DNA of 64,000 nt from Ptychodera flava (GCF_041260155.1 NC_091931.1:30903041-30967040); one strand, 5' to 3'; positions 11,606 through 24,066 are shown, counted from the first letter of the stretch. Numbers and translations are program-made. The notes: generated from the sequence alone by a model not told the origin.

Positions 11606-12506
11606 GTGCATACATATAAATGTATCCTGTAAACTATCTCAGTACACTGCACACAAATTGTCATTTTCCGGGTCAATCTACCTAATCCAAACCCTTTTGG
11701 AACATGTTGCTTCAAATTTTGTATTTCCAGAATACCTGGTCAATTCAATATCAATATTACTGACGACATGTATACCAATCATTTAATTTTCAGCTATTAG
11801 CCAAAAGCACCCATAGGATGAAGTGTGGTTTAGACTGAAAACAGACGGAGGCTGTCTGTCATCTTTTTCCAAGTGTGCGACCACAATTTACAACGAAGAG
11901 AGGAACCGGTCCAACATGGACTATAACAAATATCACCAGAACGTAGCAAATGTCATCACCCAACTTTTCTCGTCGATTACACTTTTGATTATTCAACAGT
12001 TTGGACGACAAAAAAATAACTTTTTTATTAAACAAGAAAAATTCGGAAAATGTACTAAAGAATTTGATTTGTTCCCAACTGCAATTTACAAATACATTTT
12101 AATTTTTGAATAATAGACACAAACGTATTCAGAAGATGTATACGAAACAGCTATTATATTAATCTGCTGTGCACTGCGTGTCTTCATCAAATACTACGTA
12201 ATTAGACTTCCAAAGTCTATTCTAATCACTTCTTTGTTCAGGATATTTTCCTAGGGTTGTCAAGATTAGGAACATTTTCAATAGAAACTCATGAATATTA
12301 AACATACGTCAGACAGGTGAATGCATAAACCTTTTATGGCTACCAGAATTCAACGGCGTCCGAAGTATCGGTCTATTCTGACATCATTTAAAATTGGTTG
12401 TTCACGCTCAAGTCAAATAAGTTATGTGTAAGACTGCGTTACTCTTACCAGTAACAGACCACAGACAACTGTAACATGAAGAACAGCATAAACTCTACTC
12501 TCTGTC

Positions 12507-12542
<36 letters not shown>

Positions 12543-12955
12543 TGAGTTATAACAGATGCAATGGCTTTAAATGATCTTTAATGATACGAATAAAAGACGA
12601 ACGCGAAATCATCCTTTGATATTTTACCGTGAATGCTGTGTGTTCTTCGTAGCCCTGCACTTATTACAGTTCCTGATACTCTTAGATGCAGCTTTTGTGC
12701 TTTTCATACAAAACGTCGGGGTTTTTTTCTCTCCCAAGCATAATGATCATCAAAAAAAGTAGGGCTGCATACAACTATTAGTGGGTTCTACGATGCTTCA
12801 GTGAACCGATTGAAAAATCAAGATAGCGCACTTTACTTAGACTTGACTATGTATTGGAAAGCATTTCATCAGATTTCACTAAAGTGAAAGTAAAGATTTC
12901 ACTAAAGTTTCAAGAAACTTGTACAAACTTCAATTATGAAGTAAGAAAATTGCGT
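11606..12955. other. No supported gene; (CTTT)n at 12507-12544
   Basis: Short open frames only. A CTTT tetranucleotide run is the one clear feature. Nothing else could be named. Confidence 0.5.
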
Positions 12956-12959
12956 TTCT

Positions 12960-13290
12960 ACTTATTTATTCAAAACTATTTACATCGACTGTGGCTGAGC
13001 GGTGCACCATAGCTTCCTAGCAAAGCAATGACATATGGAGTGGGAATCTAAGATTTATGAAAACCTACCAGACAAACACACCCCCTAAAACACACAACTT
13101 TATGCGTGATATGGTATTCAAATAAGTGATAATGTTACTTTTGTATACGTGAGAATCTAATATCAAATCTTAAAGTATACTAATCACTCACTTAAATGTC
13201 AGTCTGAAGGAAAATAGGTTTTGCTGACTACAATACTCAAATATGTAAAGACAGTGTTTCCTCAAAGTTACAATCTAAAATTATGATTTA
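12960..13290. repeat. Degenerate dispersed repeat unit
   Basis: It contains AGCAATGACATATGGAG, ACACACCCCCTAAAACACAC and GTGATAATGTTA-type blocks that recur at 23400, 23740, 24440 and 24750. Units are roughly 330 bp and diverged. Confidence 0.5.
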
Positions 13291-13446
13291 ATTTACATTG
13301 GCTTTACAAACTACACCATCACTCCTCTGCGAAGGAATAGTTATGGAGAATAATTATGAGCAAATGCATTCCTTAGTTAATAAAAACAGTTCTATACATG
13401 ATTTTGCGTTGAAGAATTTAGTGCGTCGCAATTTTCAGGAAGTGAT

Positions 13447-13511
13447 GATCTTCTCGCTTGAATTTACGATATACAGGCGTCTCATCCACAAAGATCGTCC
13501 AAAAGTAATGC
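13447..13511 (+). pseudogene. Decayed copy of gene 1 exon 3 end
   Basis: About 64 bases align with 7338-7409 with few mismatches, including GATATACA and CATCCACAAAGATC, and continue across the position of the donor (AAAGGTAAT versus AAAAGTAAT). The reading frame is altered relative to exon 3. It looks like a relic of a local duplication. Confidence 0.5.
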
Positions 13512-13539
13512 ATCCCCGTAAATAATCACAGTACACTTT

Positions 13540-13840
13540 TTAAGGTAGTATGCGCTTCGAAAGTAAAAGACTTTAACTTTCGCTAAAATTTTCCTCAAGA
13601 AATCTTTCAACCATTCACTTTCAAAATCAAGAGTAAAAATCGGGGATCATGGTGCAAATTTTGTACTAGAAAAACAAATTACCCAATATTTACCGATATT
13701 TGAAATTCAAAATTACCACCATTAATTCTATGTGTTAACTCTTTGGAGAAAAATAAAATTTTCGATTTTCAAAAAACTAAGACGGTGAAAATTTTTCTGG
13801 CATAGAAGCTTTAAGATGAAACATTCAGTCATCAGTTTGC
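13540..13840. mobile_element. Short MITE, family copy B (truncated)
   Basis: It begins TTAAGGTAGTATGCGCTTCG and shares TTTCGCTAAAATTTTCCT, a TTTTGTACTAGA block and GACGGTGAAAA with the other copies. The far end with GAATATCTGTCCC is missing. Confidence 0.55.
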
Positions 13841-14270
13841 GAAAAAATTGACTTTTAAATACATGGCGATCATTACACAAGTAGTGTAAACGTTTAGTAA
13901 TTGCTTTTAGAGCTGCCTCATTACATCAATTGACTTGCCCTTCGCCAAATCAGCGTCGTCATCTCTGGTGTCGTCTACGTCATTTCCACTACGATACCCA
14001 AGTATGCGTGCTCTATCCTTCCTATAAACAATGCTCGGCCCCCGGCGGATGCTGGATTTCCATTCGACGACGATCGTTCAATATTTCATTGTGCTTTTCT
14101 CTTTTTTGGTGCTAAAACTGCTGAGGAAACAGCTTTTAACAGGATAAACACAAATGTTGAATCGTGATACATTCGGGTACAATGCGCGACATTGTATTTG
14201 GAATCCCAAATTTTCACAATATACAAGTTTAATCTAGCACGTATAGGGCCAGAGTTTAAAGCTTGGCGAG

Positions 14271-16433
14271 TGTATCACCCCTATTTGTAACAATCAACCC
14301 TATTTGTAACAAAATTTAATTTAAAAAAAATTTTGCCGTATATGTTGAAATATTAATAAAATATGCATATTGTATATTTGAGGGCAATTTTCTTTTTTTT
14401 CCTTGTCAAAACTCATTTTTCCGAAACTGCTTTTGTTACAAATTGGGTTGATTGTTACAAATAGGGGTGACATATGTCAACCCTATTTGTAACAATCAAC
14501 CCTATTTGTAACAAAACCTAAATTTCAAAGAAACTTGGTCGTATTTGATGAAATCTTGATGAAATATACATATTAGTATGTTCGGGGGCATTTTCTTTGT
14601 TTTCCTTGTTGAAACTCATTTTTCCCGAAAATGCTCGTGAGATTAAATTTCGTTGTGCAGGTTCCTAGAGATAAGAGTCCTACTCGTAAGATATAATCAA
14701 GTCGTTCAGATACATGCCAAAGGTTTGTTTTGGGGCAATTTTCACCATTTTCGGTCAAAAAATGTTAATAATCTTGTTTTCTGACCGTAATCATACTAAA
14801 CCTATATGGGGTTAACTTTTGTTACAAATTGGGTTGATTGTTACAAATAGGGTTGACGTGTCAACCCTATTTGTAACAATCAACCCTATTTGTAACAAAA
14901 TTTAACCAACTTGAAACAAAACCTAATTTTCTACAAAACTTGGCCGTATTTGATGAAATCTTGATGAAATGTACATATTAGTATGTTTTGGGGCAATTTT
15001 TATTTTTTCCTTGTCGAAACTCATTTTTTCCGAAAATGTTCGTTAGATTAACTTTCGTTGTGCAGGTTGCCTAGTATAAGAGGCCTACTCTTAAGATATA
15101 ATCGAGTTGTGCAGATAGGTTTGTTTCAGGGCAATTTTCCCCAATTTCGGTCAAAAATGTTAAAAATAAATCTTGTTTTCTGACCGAAATCATACTAAGA
15201 GTAGGCCTCTTATACTAGGCAACCTGCACAACGAAAGTTAATCTAACGAGCATTTTCGGAAAAAATGAGTTTCGACAAGGAAAAAATAAAAATTGCCCCA
15301 AAACATACTAATATGTACATTTCATCAAGATTTCATCAAATACGGCCAAGTTTTGTAGAAAATTAGGTTTTGTTTCAAGTTGGTTAAATTTTGTTACAAA
15401 TAGGGTTGATTGTTACAAATAGGTTGATTGTTACAAATAGGGTTGACACGTCAACCCTATTTGTAACAATCAACCCAATTTGTAACAAAAGTTAACCCCA
15501 TATAGGTTTAGTATGATTTCGGTCAGAAAACAAGATTTTGAACATTTTTGACCGAAATTGGGAAAATTGCCCTGAAACAAACTTATCTGCACAACTCGAT
15601 TATATCTTACGAGTAGGCCTCTTATACTAGGCAACCTGCACAACGAAAGCTAATCTTAGGAGCATTTTCGGAAAAAATGAGTTTCGACAAGGAAAAAAAA
15701 AAATTGCCCAAAACATACTATTATGTACATTTCATCAAGATTCATCAAATACGGCCAAGTTTTGTAGAAAATTAGGTTTAGTTTCAAGTTGGTTTAATTT
15801 TGTTACAAATAGGGTTGATTGTTACAAATAGGGTTGACACGTCAACCCTATTTGTAACAATCAACCCAATTTGTAACAAAAGTTAACCCCATATAGGTTT
15901 AGTATGATTTCGGTAAGAAAACAAGATTATTAACATTTTTGACCGAAAATGGTGAAAATTGCCCAAAACAAACCTTTGGCATGTATCTGAACGACTTGAT
16001 TATATCTTACGAGTAGGGCTCTTATCCCTAGGAACCTGCACAACGAAATTTAATCTCACGAGCATTTTCGGAAAAAATGAGTTTCAACAAGGAAAACAAA
16101 GAAATTGCCCCCGAACATACTAATATGTATATTTCATCAAGATTTCATCAAATACGACCAAGTTTCTTTGAAATTTAGGTTTTGTTACAAATAGGGTTGA
16201 TTGTTACAAATAGGGTTGACATATGTCACCCCTATTTGTAACAATCAACCCAATTTGTAACAAAAGCAGTTTCGAAAGAAAAAATGAGTTTTGACAAGGA
16301 AAAAAAAAAAAGAAAATTGCCCTCAAATATACAAATATGCATATTTATTAATATTTCAACATATACGGCAAAGTTTTTTTTAAATTAAATTTTGTTACAA
16401 ATAGGGTTGATTGTTACAAATAGGGGTGATACA
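14271..16433. mobile_element. Nested palindromic (foldback-like) element
   Basis: The 2.16-kb stretch is almost entirely an inverted repeat. Termini are TGTATCACCCCTATTTGTAA and its complement, and the flanking hexamer GGCGAG is present on both sides (14265-14270, 16434-16439), a target-site duplication. The terminal motif CAACCCTATTTGTAACAAT occurs in tandem at every end. Internal palindromic junctions (GACATATGTC, GACGTGTC, GACACGTC) near 14475, 14857, 15448, 15840 and 16222 mark related elements inserted into one another. There is no transposase. The superfamily is unknown. Confidence 0.75.
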
Positions 16434-16820
16434 GGCGAGTTCTTACAAATAAAGTTTAACAGGCTTATTTTCGTAAAAATCAAAAATTTTATTTTTACCC
16501 TACAATACAGGGATGGCGACCATTTTTATTTCAAAACTCGGTTAATAAGCTTATCGGTGAGTTTTTCTCTTTTATTCCAGTTTGCATGGTGACCTTTGAT
16601 TGTTGTTTTTGATTTCGAAAGGACATGGTTTAGAGTTTCCAGGAGAAATATTTTGATCAAAAATTTTAGCCTTTCAATTTCGAGGGGCCAAATAACTTAA
16701 TTTACATGATCATAGCTCTTCAACAAAGTGATACTTCTAGAGAATAATTATATGAAGGTTTAAGGAAAACCTCAACACATTACTTAAAAACAAACGACTG
16801 TATTATTGAGTTGATATTAT

Positions 16821-17387
16821 TGTTAAGTGTAGGTCATTTCCCCCACACTCATCATGACCTGAGTTCAATTAGTCTAGAACATTCTCAAGGTCACTGCCCT
16901 TGATGACCTCACAACCTTGAATTCAATTAGTCATGTTTGGAATGTTCTGGAAAGTTGATTAGTTGTGTAAGGGAGATAATTTTAGAACAGTAATTAGCAT
17001 GTCAATAAAAGTTCTAGATTGTTCTTATATGCCTTTATAAAAGGGACGTGCACAGCTTCCAGTCAGACTTTTGGGATCGTGTCTCTTGTGTGTTACTAAA
17101 CTCCAGCAGTAGTCATTCTCAAGACTTTTCAAGACCTTCACTGCCAACGCTGGATTTATACTGTGGACTTTGTGCAGCTTCAAGCCTGCAAGGACTGTTC
17201 ATTCATCCAACTGACTGTTACAACTCTGAGACTGGAGCTTTGCCGTCCCAGCTGAGATAAGTAGTCTGTACACTTTTAAAGCTTGTACTCTATCCCTGAC
17301 TTAGCAATTAGTTTTATTTTCGTAATAAATTTTGTTTAAACGTTAACTGCTGAGTTCACCCTTTGTTCGTTTTCTCTGCACGTAACA
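16821..17387 (+). repeat. 5' LTR
   Basis: It is 567 bp, starting TGTTAAG and ending CGTAACA (TGTTA..TAACA termini). A TATA box TATAAAA at 17036 and AATAAA at 17324 define promoter and polyadenylation regions. It is nearly identical to 22534-23099. Confidence 0.93.
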
Positions 17388-17391
17388 AAAT

Positions 17392-17409
17392 TGGGGGCTT
17401 GTCCGGGAT
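17392..17409 (+). promoter_or_regulatory. Primer binding site, tRNA-Pro type
   Basis: TGGGGGCTTGTCCGGGAT lies 4 bases after the LTR. It differs at one position from the well-known proline tRNA primer site of murine leukaemia virus (TGGGGGCTCGTCCGGGAT). The matching host tRNA was not checked. Confidence 0.8.
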
Positions 17410-17489
17410 ACGAATATTTTGAGCCGTTTGACAACATTTGCCTGCCTTTTCAAAACTACTGTATACTGTGAACTCAGCGAAATTCAATC

Positions 17490-19234
17490 ATGGCGGAATT
17501 CAAGCCAGACGAATTTATGGATGACCTTGATCAGGACGCATTTGATTCCCTCAAAAAGGACAACCTCATTGCACTGGCCAATTTCCTTAAAGTAGATGTC
17601 AAAAGATCTATGCGCAAGCGAGAAATTCAATTCAAGATTGCAAAACATTTAGTTAATTCTGGCCATTTTGAAGAGTCTGCCTTAAAAGATTATGAGCCTG
17701 AGTCTTCCTTCGAACTCAAAAAATTAGAATTAGAAATTCAGGCAGATTTGGAGCTTAAAAAATTGGCATTAGAAAAAGAAAAAATACAAATGCAATTACA
17801 AATGAAAGAAAAAGAATTGCAAATGGAAGAAAGACAGAAAGAAAAAGAAAGGCAGGAAGATTAGAAATGGAAGAAAGACAGAAAGAGAGGGAATTGGAAA
17901 TGAAAGAAAAAGAATTGCAAATGGAAGAAAGACAAAGGGAGAAAGAAAGAGAGGAAAAAGAAAAGGAAAGAGAATTAGCAGAACACCGACTGCAGTTAGA
18001 AATGAGACGTTTAGAGCTTGGAAAGTCAGGAAAATTCTTCCCTTCAGACAATTTTGACATCACTAAGCATTTCAGGTTAGTTCCCCCTTTCCAAGAAAAG
18101 GATGTTGATAAATATTTTCTCCATTTTGAGAAAATTGCTCAGAGTCTGAATTGGCCTAAGGAGTCCTGGTCTATGCTTTTGCAGAGTGCTTTGGTGGGTA
18201 AAGCCAGAGAAATTTACATTCAGTTGTCAGTAGAGCAGGCTTCAAATTATGATTCTGTGAAGGAATTAATTCTCAAGGGCTATGAGTTGGTGCCTGAAGC
18301 TTACCGTCAGAAATTTAGGGATTGTGAGAAGGCGAAAGATCAAACTTATGTTGAATTTGCTCGAACAAAAGAACAACTGTTTGACCGTTGGTGCTCTTCT
18401 GAAAAGGTCAGTCAGAATTATGACAAATTACGACAGCTTGTTTTGATTGAGGAATTTAAAAGGTGCATCCGGAGTGACATCAAGACGTTTATCAATGAAC
18501 AAAAGGCAGATACATTAGAGGTTGCTGCACGTTTGGCCGATGATTATTCATTGACCCACAAATCTTCATTTCTCAGCAAACCATCCCAGTCCTTTTCCTA
18601 CAGAAACAATGCAGGTAAATTTAACTCCTCCTTTTCGTCCAAGAATTTTTCAAAGGAGAGTAGAAAATCAAATGACAACAGTTCACAAAATTCAAGTAAC
18701 ACTTCCACATCATCAGATCCCAAGTCTCAATCTCCTTCTGACAAACAGTTCGGTACACTTTCTTGTAATTATTGTAAGAAAGACGGCCATTTAATGTCAG
18801 AGTGTTTCAAATTGAAAAGAAAACGTGAAGGTCAAAGTGGTCAAAGTGGATCTAAGCCAACCGGCTTTATTTCTTCATCAACTCAATTAGAGTCTAATAA
18901 TGTGTGCAACACATTTTCTGAGGTTAAACCCCTCTTATCCCCAATTAATGAGGTCAAGGTCAATTCTTCTCAAGATAGCATTATGGGTATTTTCGAACCA
19001 TTTATTCATGATGGTTTTATATCACTTTCTAGTGATTTCTCTTCCGCTACCCCTGTCAAAATTTTAAGAGATACCGGGGCTTCCCAGTCTCTTTTGTTGG
19101 CAGATACCCTGCCGTTTTCTGAAAAGTCATTTTCAGGTTCTAAAGTTCTTATTAAGGGGGTAGATTGTAATGACTACATTCCTGTTCCTCTCCATAATGT
19201 CTATTTGTCTTCGGACTTGTTTCTGGACCTGTGA
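17490..19234 (+). pseudogene. gag: gag (frameshifted) running into protease
   Basis: The ATG at 17490 opens 124 codons with an N-terminal SAP-like helix-turn-helix segment (about residues 12-50) and a glutamate/lysine-rich coiled coil. A frameshift near 17860 lies in a repetitive AGAAAGA tract. The downstream frame (17867-19234) continues the coil, a capsid-like helical domain of the SCAN-related type (about residues 60-215), a CCHC zinc knuckle (CNYCKKDGHLMSEC, about 18762) and the start of the protease with catalytic DTGAS at about 19068. It then ends early at 19234 through another frameshift. The structural protein would package RNA and form the particle. Confidence 0.85.
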
Positions 19235-19330
19235 CTTTAGGTATTAGGCCTTTTTTGCCTTTTGAAGGGATTCACCTTCTTCTTGGAAACGACCTTGCTG
19301 GGGACAAGGTCATTACTAATCCACTTGTGA
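19020..19330 (+). pseudogene. Retroviral-type aspartic protease (frameshifted)
   Basis: The active-site motif DTGAS is preceded by ILR. The C-terminal part, with the flap and the hydrophobic LLLGND motif typical of retropepsins, is in the next frame (from 19231). A missing base in a homopolymer near 19222 would explain the break. The function is cleavage of the polyprotein. Confidence 0.8.
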
Positions 19331-19619
19331 CTGATAATCCTAGTTTAGATCAAGATCCAGAGCCAATAGAGGAAGACATTCCGGCCTTTTCCCATCATGT
19401 GCCATTACTCGAGCCATGTCAAAGAAAACTTCTGAGAATCAAAATACTCTCAAAAATAATGTCACAGATGTTGACTTAAATGACACCTTTCTCAGTCAGG
19501 TGTTTGACACGGAGCATTCCGTTATCCCTCGTGGATTTGAAACTTCCAGTAAAACTTCTGCTGACCAAAGTCAGACATTTTCTAGATCAAATCTCATTGC
19601 AGAACAACACAAAGACCCA

Positions 19620-20850
19620 GATATTTTGTTTGTTTGACAGGGTAGATGATGAAGATAAAACTTCAGATAGCTCTGTTTCCTATTATACAAAATCTGGTAT
19701 TCTCATGCGTAAATGGAGACCTCCAGATGTCTTGGTTGATGACGACTGGGCTATAAAACATCAAATTGTGGTTCCAAAGCCCTATCGTGCTGAAATATTG
19801 CGCCTGGCCCATGAAACGCCCTGGGCTGGTCATTTGGGAGTAAGGAAAACTTATCATAAATTCTCAGTCACTTTTATTGGCCTAATCTCAGGCAGGATGT
19901 AGCACATTTCTGTAAAACTTGTCACACATGTCAAATGGTAGGAAAGCCAATCAGACTATTCCAAAGGCCCTTTACAGCCAATTCCTGCATTTCAAGAACC
20001 ATTTAGTAGGATACTAATAGACTGTGTTGGGCCCCTACCAAAAACAAGATCAGGAAATGAGTACATGCTGACAATAATGTGTACATCAACTCGGTTCCCA
20101 GAAGCCATACCACTGAGAAATATAAAGACAAAGACTATAGTGAGAGCTTTAGTCAAATTTTTCACTTTATTTGGCCTCCCTAAATGTGTCCAGTCCGATC
20201 AAGGCTCCAACTTTATGTCTGGTATTTTTCAACAAGTAATGGATCAGCTAGGCATTAAACAGTATAGGTCATCCGCCTATCATCCAGAAAGTCAGGGTGC
20301 TCTTGAGCGATTTCATCAAACTTTGAAAAACATGATTAGGACCTACTGTTTTGACACAGAGAAGCAGTGGGATGAAGGAATTCATTTTCTGCTCTTTGCT
20401 GTTAGAGAGTCAATTCAAGAGTCTCTTGGTTTTAGCCCATTTGAGCTTGTATTTGGACATACAGTCCGTGGCCCACTCAAGCTCGTTAAAGAGAAATTCC
20501 TATCAGACGATGATGATTGTCTGAATATTTTGCAATATGTGTCAGATTTTCGTACAAAACTCTCTAAAGCATGTGAATTAGCCAGAGAAAATCTTGAGTC
20601 ATCTCAGCAGTCAATGAAAACCAAATATGATAAAAGCACCTCAAAACGGAAGTTTGAACCAGGTCAAAAAGTTCTTGTTCTACTTCCAATTCCTGGCAAA
20701 CCACTCCATGCTCGTTACTTTGGGCCATACCTAATTGATAAGAAATTGAGTGATTTAAATTACATCATAATAACACCTGACAGGCGAAAACAAAAACAGC
20801 TATGTCACATAAATATGCTTAAGCCATATTTGGATAGGGATAATCCTACT
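19620..20850 (+). pseudogene. Integrase (located before RT)
   Basis: The HHCC zinc domain is split between frames: the histidine part (HETPWAGHLGVRKTYH) lies in 19480-19902, and the cysteine part (CKTCHTC) at about 19914. The catalytic core starts near 20010 in another frame (DCVGPL gives the first D) and continues in the long frame from 20065, with D in VQSDQGSN and E in GALERF, 35 residues apart as required for DD35E. A GPY/F-type module follows (ARYFGPYLI). At least three frameshifts interrupt it. It would insert the cDNA. Confidence 0.85.
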
Positions 20851-20939
20851 ATAACTCAGCCTGTCAGTGCAGTCAGTTCAAACCATTATGAAGATAGTGA
20901 TACTGAAACTGACTTGAGTGAAAATACTCTAAACTCAAA

Positions 20940-22378
20940 GCTGGGCTCGGTCAAGCTTCAGAACTCAGAAATCCTGGAGAAGCTGGAGTCTACAAAGTTG
21001 GCACACCTCCAGCCAGAACAACAACAACAGGTGAAAGAACTGCTCCACGAATATAAACACCTGTTTCAAGATGTTCCAACGAGGACAAACGTCATCTATC
21101 ACGACGTTGATGTTGGGGACAGTAAGCCTGTAAAACAACATCCATACAGACTGAATCCAACAAAAGCGAAATATCTCCAGGAAGAAGTCAAATACCTGCT
21201 GGACAATGACTTTATTGAACCCAGTAAAAGTAACTGGAGTTCGCCGTGCATACTTGTTCCCAAATCAGACCACAGTTATCGTATGTGCACGGACTTTAGG
21301 AAGGTCAACACTTTAACAAAGACAGACACTTTCCCAATCCCGAGGATTGATGACTGCATCGACCGAGTGGGAAAAGCCAAGTATGTGACGAAATTTGACC
21401 TACTGAAGGGATTTTGGCAAGTCCCTTTGACGGATCGTGCTCGTGAAATATCCGCCTTTGTTACACCAGACGGATTGTTCCAGTACAAGGTGATGCCATT
21501 CGGAATGAAGAACTCTCCGGCAACGTTCCAACGGATGATCAACGACGTCATATCCGGGCTAGACGGGTGTGCAGCTACGTTGACGACGTCGTTCTGTATA
21601 GTGACACCTGGGAGGAACACATCAAGCTCATGCGGAAGTTCTTTGAGAGACTGAGCAAAGCAATGTTGACTGTCAACCTTGCCAAATCTGAGTTTGGCTG
21701 GGCGAGGGTAACTTACCTCGGACATACTGTAGGACAGGGTGAGGTAAAACCTGTTGATGCTAAAATCAGTGCCATTTCAAGTTTTCCCATACCAAACTGC
21801 AAACGACAACTGATGCGCTTTCTCGGTATGGCTGGTTACTACAGAAAATTCTGTCCAAATTTCTCCACAATTACTGAGCCTTTGACTAACTTACTTAAAA
21901 AGAAAGTAAAGTTTGTTTGGTCAGAGCAATGCCAACAGGCATTTGATACACTTAAAGCCATACTGCAAAGTGCTCCAGTGTTGTCTGCACCAGATTTCAC
22001 TTTGCCATTCAAATTAGCTGTGGATGCTAGTGATACGGCTGCTGGTGCTGTTTTATTGCAAGAGGATAGTCATGGTATAGATCATCCTGTTTGCTATTTT
22101 TCACGCAAATTTAACAAATCCAGAGAAACTACTCTACAATTGAAAAAGAGTGTTTATCTTTGATATTAGCTTTACAGCATTTTGAAGTTTATGTTACTTC
22201 TTCAAATCAGCCAATAGTGGTTTATATTGATCACAACCCTCTTGTTTTCTGCAGAAATTTAAAGGCAAAAATCAGAGATTGCTGAGATGGAGTTTAATGT
22301 TACAGGAGTTTAATCTTGACATTCGACATATCAAAGGCAGAGACAATTTAATTGCAGACTGTCTCTCTCGTATTTAGA
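20940..22378 (+). pseudogene. pol: Reverse transcriptase and RNase H (frameshifted)
   Basis: It follows integrase in the same long frame. RT motifs in order are SNWSSPCILVPK, MCTDFRKVN, TKFDLLKGFWQVPL (first catalytic D) and PFGMKNSPATFQ, then a frameshift near 21570. YVDDVVLYS is in the frame 21567-22163. RNase H begins LAVDASDTAAGAVL, then another frameshift near 22120 and a third near 22265. It ends with the ADCLSR motif and a stop at 22376-22378. All key catalytic residues are present, so only the frame is broken. Confidence 0.88.
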
Positions 22379-22415
22379 GTTTATTGTTGTTCACTTTCAA
22401 GAAGTTTTACTTTAG

Positions 22416-22418
<3 letters not shown>

Positions 22419-22450
<32 letters not shown>
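22419..22450. repeat. Poly(A) tract inside the retrotransposon
   Basis: It is a run of just over 30 A, lying between the pol stop and the polypurine tract. It is unusual for an LTR element and is a place where assemblies often miscount. Confidence 0.9.
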
Positions 22451-22455
<5 letters not shown>

Positions 22456-22521
22456 GTACTTAAATCTTTTTCAAGATTACATTTGAAAAAAAGATTTTTC
22501 TTTGAAAAATTTTCTTTTTTT

Positions 22522-22531
22522 GAAGAGGGGG
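22522..22531 (+). promoter_or_regulatory. Polypurine tract
   Basis: GAAGAGGGGG lies immediately ahead of the 3' LTR, the usual plus-strand priming site. Confidence 0.8.
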
Positions 22532-22533
22532 TG

Positions 22534-23099
22534 TGTTATGTAGGTCATTTCCCCCACACTCATCATGACCTGAGTTCAATTAGTCTAGAACATTCTCAAG
22601 GTCACTGCCCTTGATGACCTCACAACCTTGAATTCAATTAGTCATGTTTGGAATGTTCTGGAAAGTTGATTAGTTGTGTAAGGGAGATAATTTTAGAACA
22701 GTAATTAGCATGTCAATAAAAGTTCTAGATTGTTCTTATATGCCTTTATAAAAGGGACGTGCACAGCTTCCAGTCAGACTTTTGGGATCGTGTCTCTTGT
22801 GTGTTACTAAACTCCAGCAGTAGTCATTCTCAAGACTTTTCAAGACCTTCACTGCCAACGCTGGATTTATACTGTGGACTTTGTGCAGCTTCAAGCCTGC
22901 AAGGACTGTTCATTCATCCAACTGACTGTTACAACTCTGAGACTGGAGCTTTGCCGTCCCAGCTGAGATAAGTAGTCTGTACACTTTTAAAGCTTGTACT
23001 CTATCCCTGACTTAGCAATTAGTTTTATTTTCGTAATAAATTTTGTTTAAACGTTAACTGCTGAGTTCACCCTTTTGTTCGTTTTCTCTGCACGTAACA
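22534..23099 (+). repeat. 3' LTR
   Basis: It is 566 bp and differs from the 5' LTR only by a 2-base difference near the start and one extra T near 23075. The TGTTA..TAACA termini are intact. Confidence 0.93.
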
Positions 23100-23339
23100 T
23101 TATTTTAAGGGTAGGAATTTAGACGAGCGGTTTTGACTGTGATGTCTTCGCTAGGTGGCCTGATGCCATACGTCCTGAGTTCGAATACGATCGAGAATTT
23201 TCATAATTGCAGTTCATGAGGTTTTTAAATAAGCCTCCCTATACAAAACCTTGATATCGCATTTTTCAGCCTACCTGGCAGCGAATGATCACTGAGAAAT
23301 TACGGTGAACTCCTATTAACAAAAAAGGTCGCGCGCTGT

Positions 23340-23929
23340 ACCTGTCAAATTTTGAATAAACTATGTACATGTGTTAAAGGGCAGTTTATGATTAATGTCA
23401 GGAATAAACAGCGAAGCAATGATATATGGAGGAGAAATCAAAATGTTTACAAAAACCTTCTGAACACACCCCCTAAAACACACAACTTAATGCGTGGCGT
23501 GAAATTCAAACAGGTGATAACACTGTTAAGTTAAACAAAGTATACTCACGAACTTGATATCAAACTTAATTGATCACTGAATTGTCGGGGGAATTTTTTT
23601 GAAAAAACTTCTCTCATAAAGTGCGAAACGATGGTATTTCTTCAGAGTCTATCCAAAAATGCGATTTGATTTAATTTCCATGGACTGTGAGAAACCAACA
23701 CCGTATTTTATATAATTACTTCTCAGCCAAGTAACAGTAAGTAAAAGAGTCAAAATAATTACGGGTTAAAGAAAACTCCACAAACACACTCCTTTACATC
23801 TAAAACACACAACTGTATGAGTGCTTTTCGTTTAAGAATGTCAAGCATTGATTTCCTATATAGCGCAAGTATGGAACGCTGCCTCGGACCCGCTTCTGGA
23901 TAGCTTTTGGACTACACGTATAAAGAGCT

Positions 23930-24027
<98 letters not shown>

Positions 24028-24066
24028 ATATATTGTATGTGTATATATATATATATAAATGTATGC

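Larger units (their letters stand above)
16821..23099 (+). mobile_element. Complete Gmr1-like Ty3/gypsy LTR retrotransposon
   Basis: It has two LTRs, a proline-type primer binding site, gag, then pol in the order protease, integrase, reverse transcriptase, RNase H, and a polypurine tract. The flanking TTAT (16817-16820 and 23100-23103) is a likely 4-bp target duplication. The integrase-first order is the hallmark of the Gmr1 lineage, known from deuterostome genomes. The LTRs differ only by small indels, indicating recent insertion, yet the coding region has eight or more frameshifts. No env-like frame is seen. Confidence 0.92.

Noticed and set aside
17048..17260. 70-codon frame present in both LTRs
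   Set aside because: It lies across the promoter-to-U5 part of each LTR; presence in both copies reflects LTR identity, not a gene.
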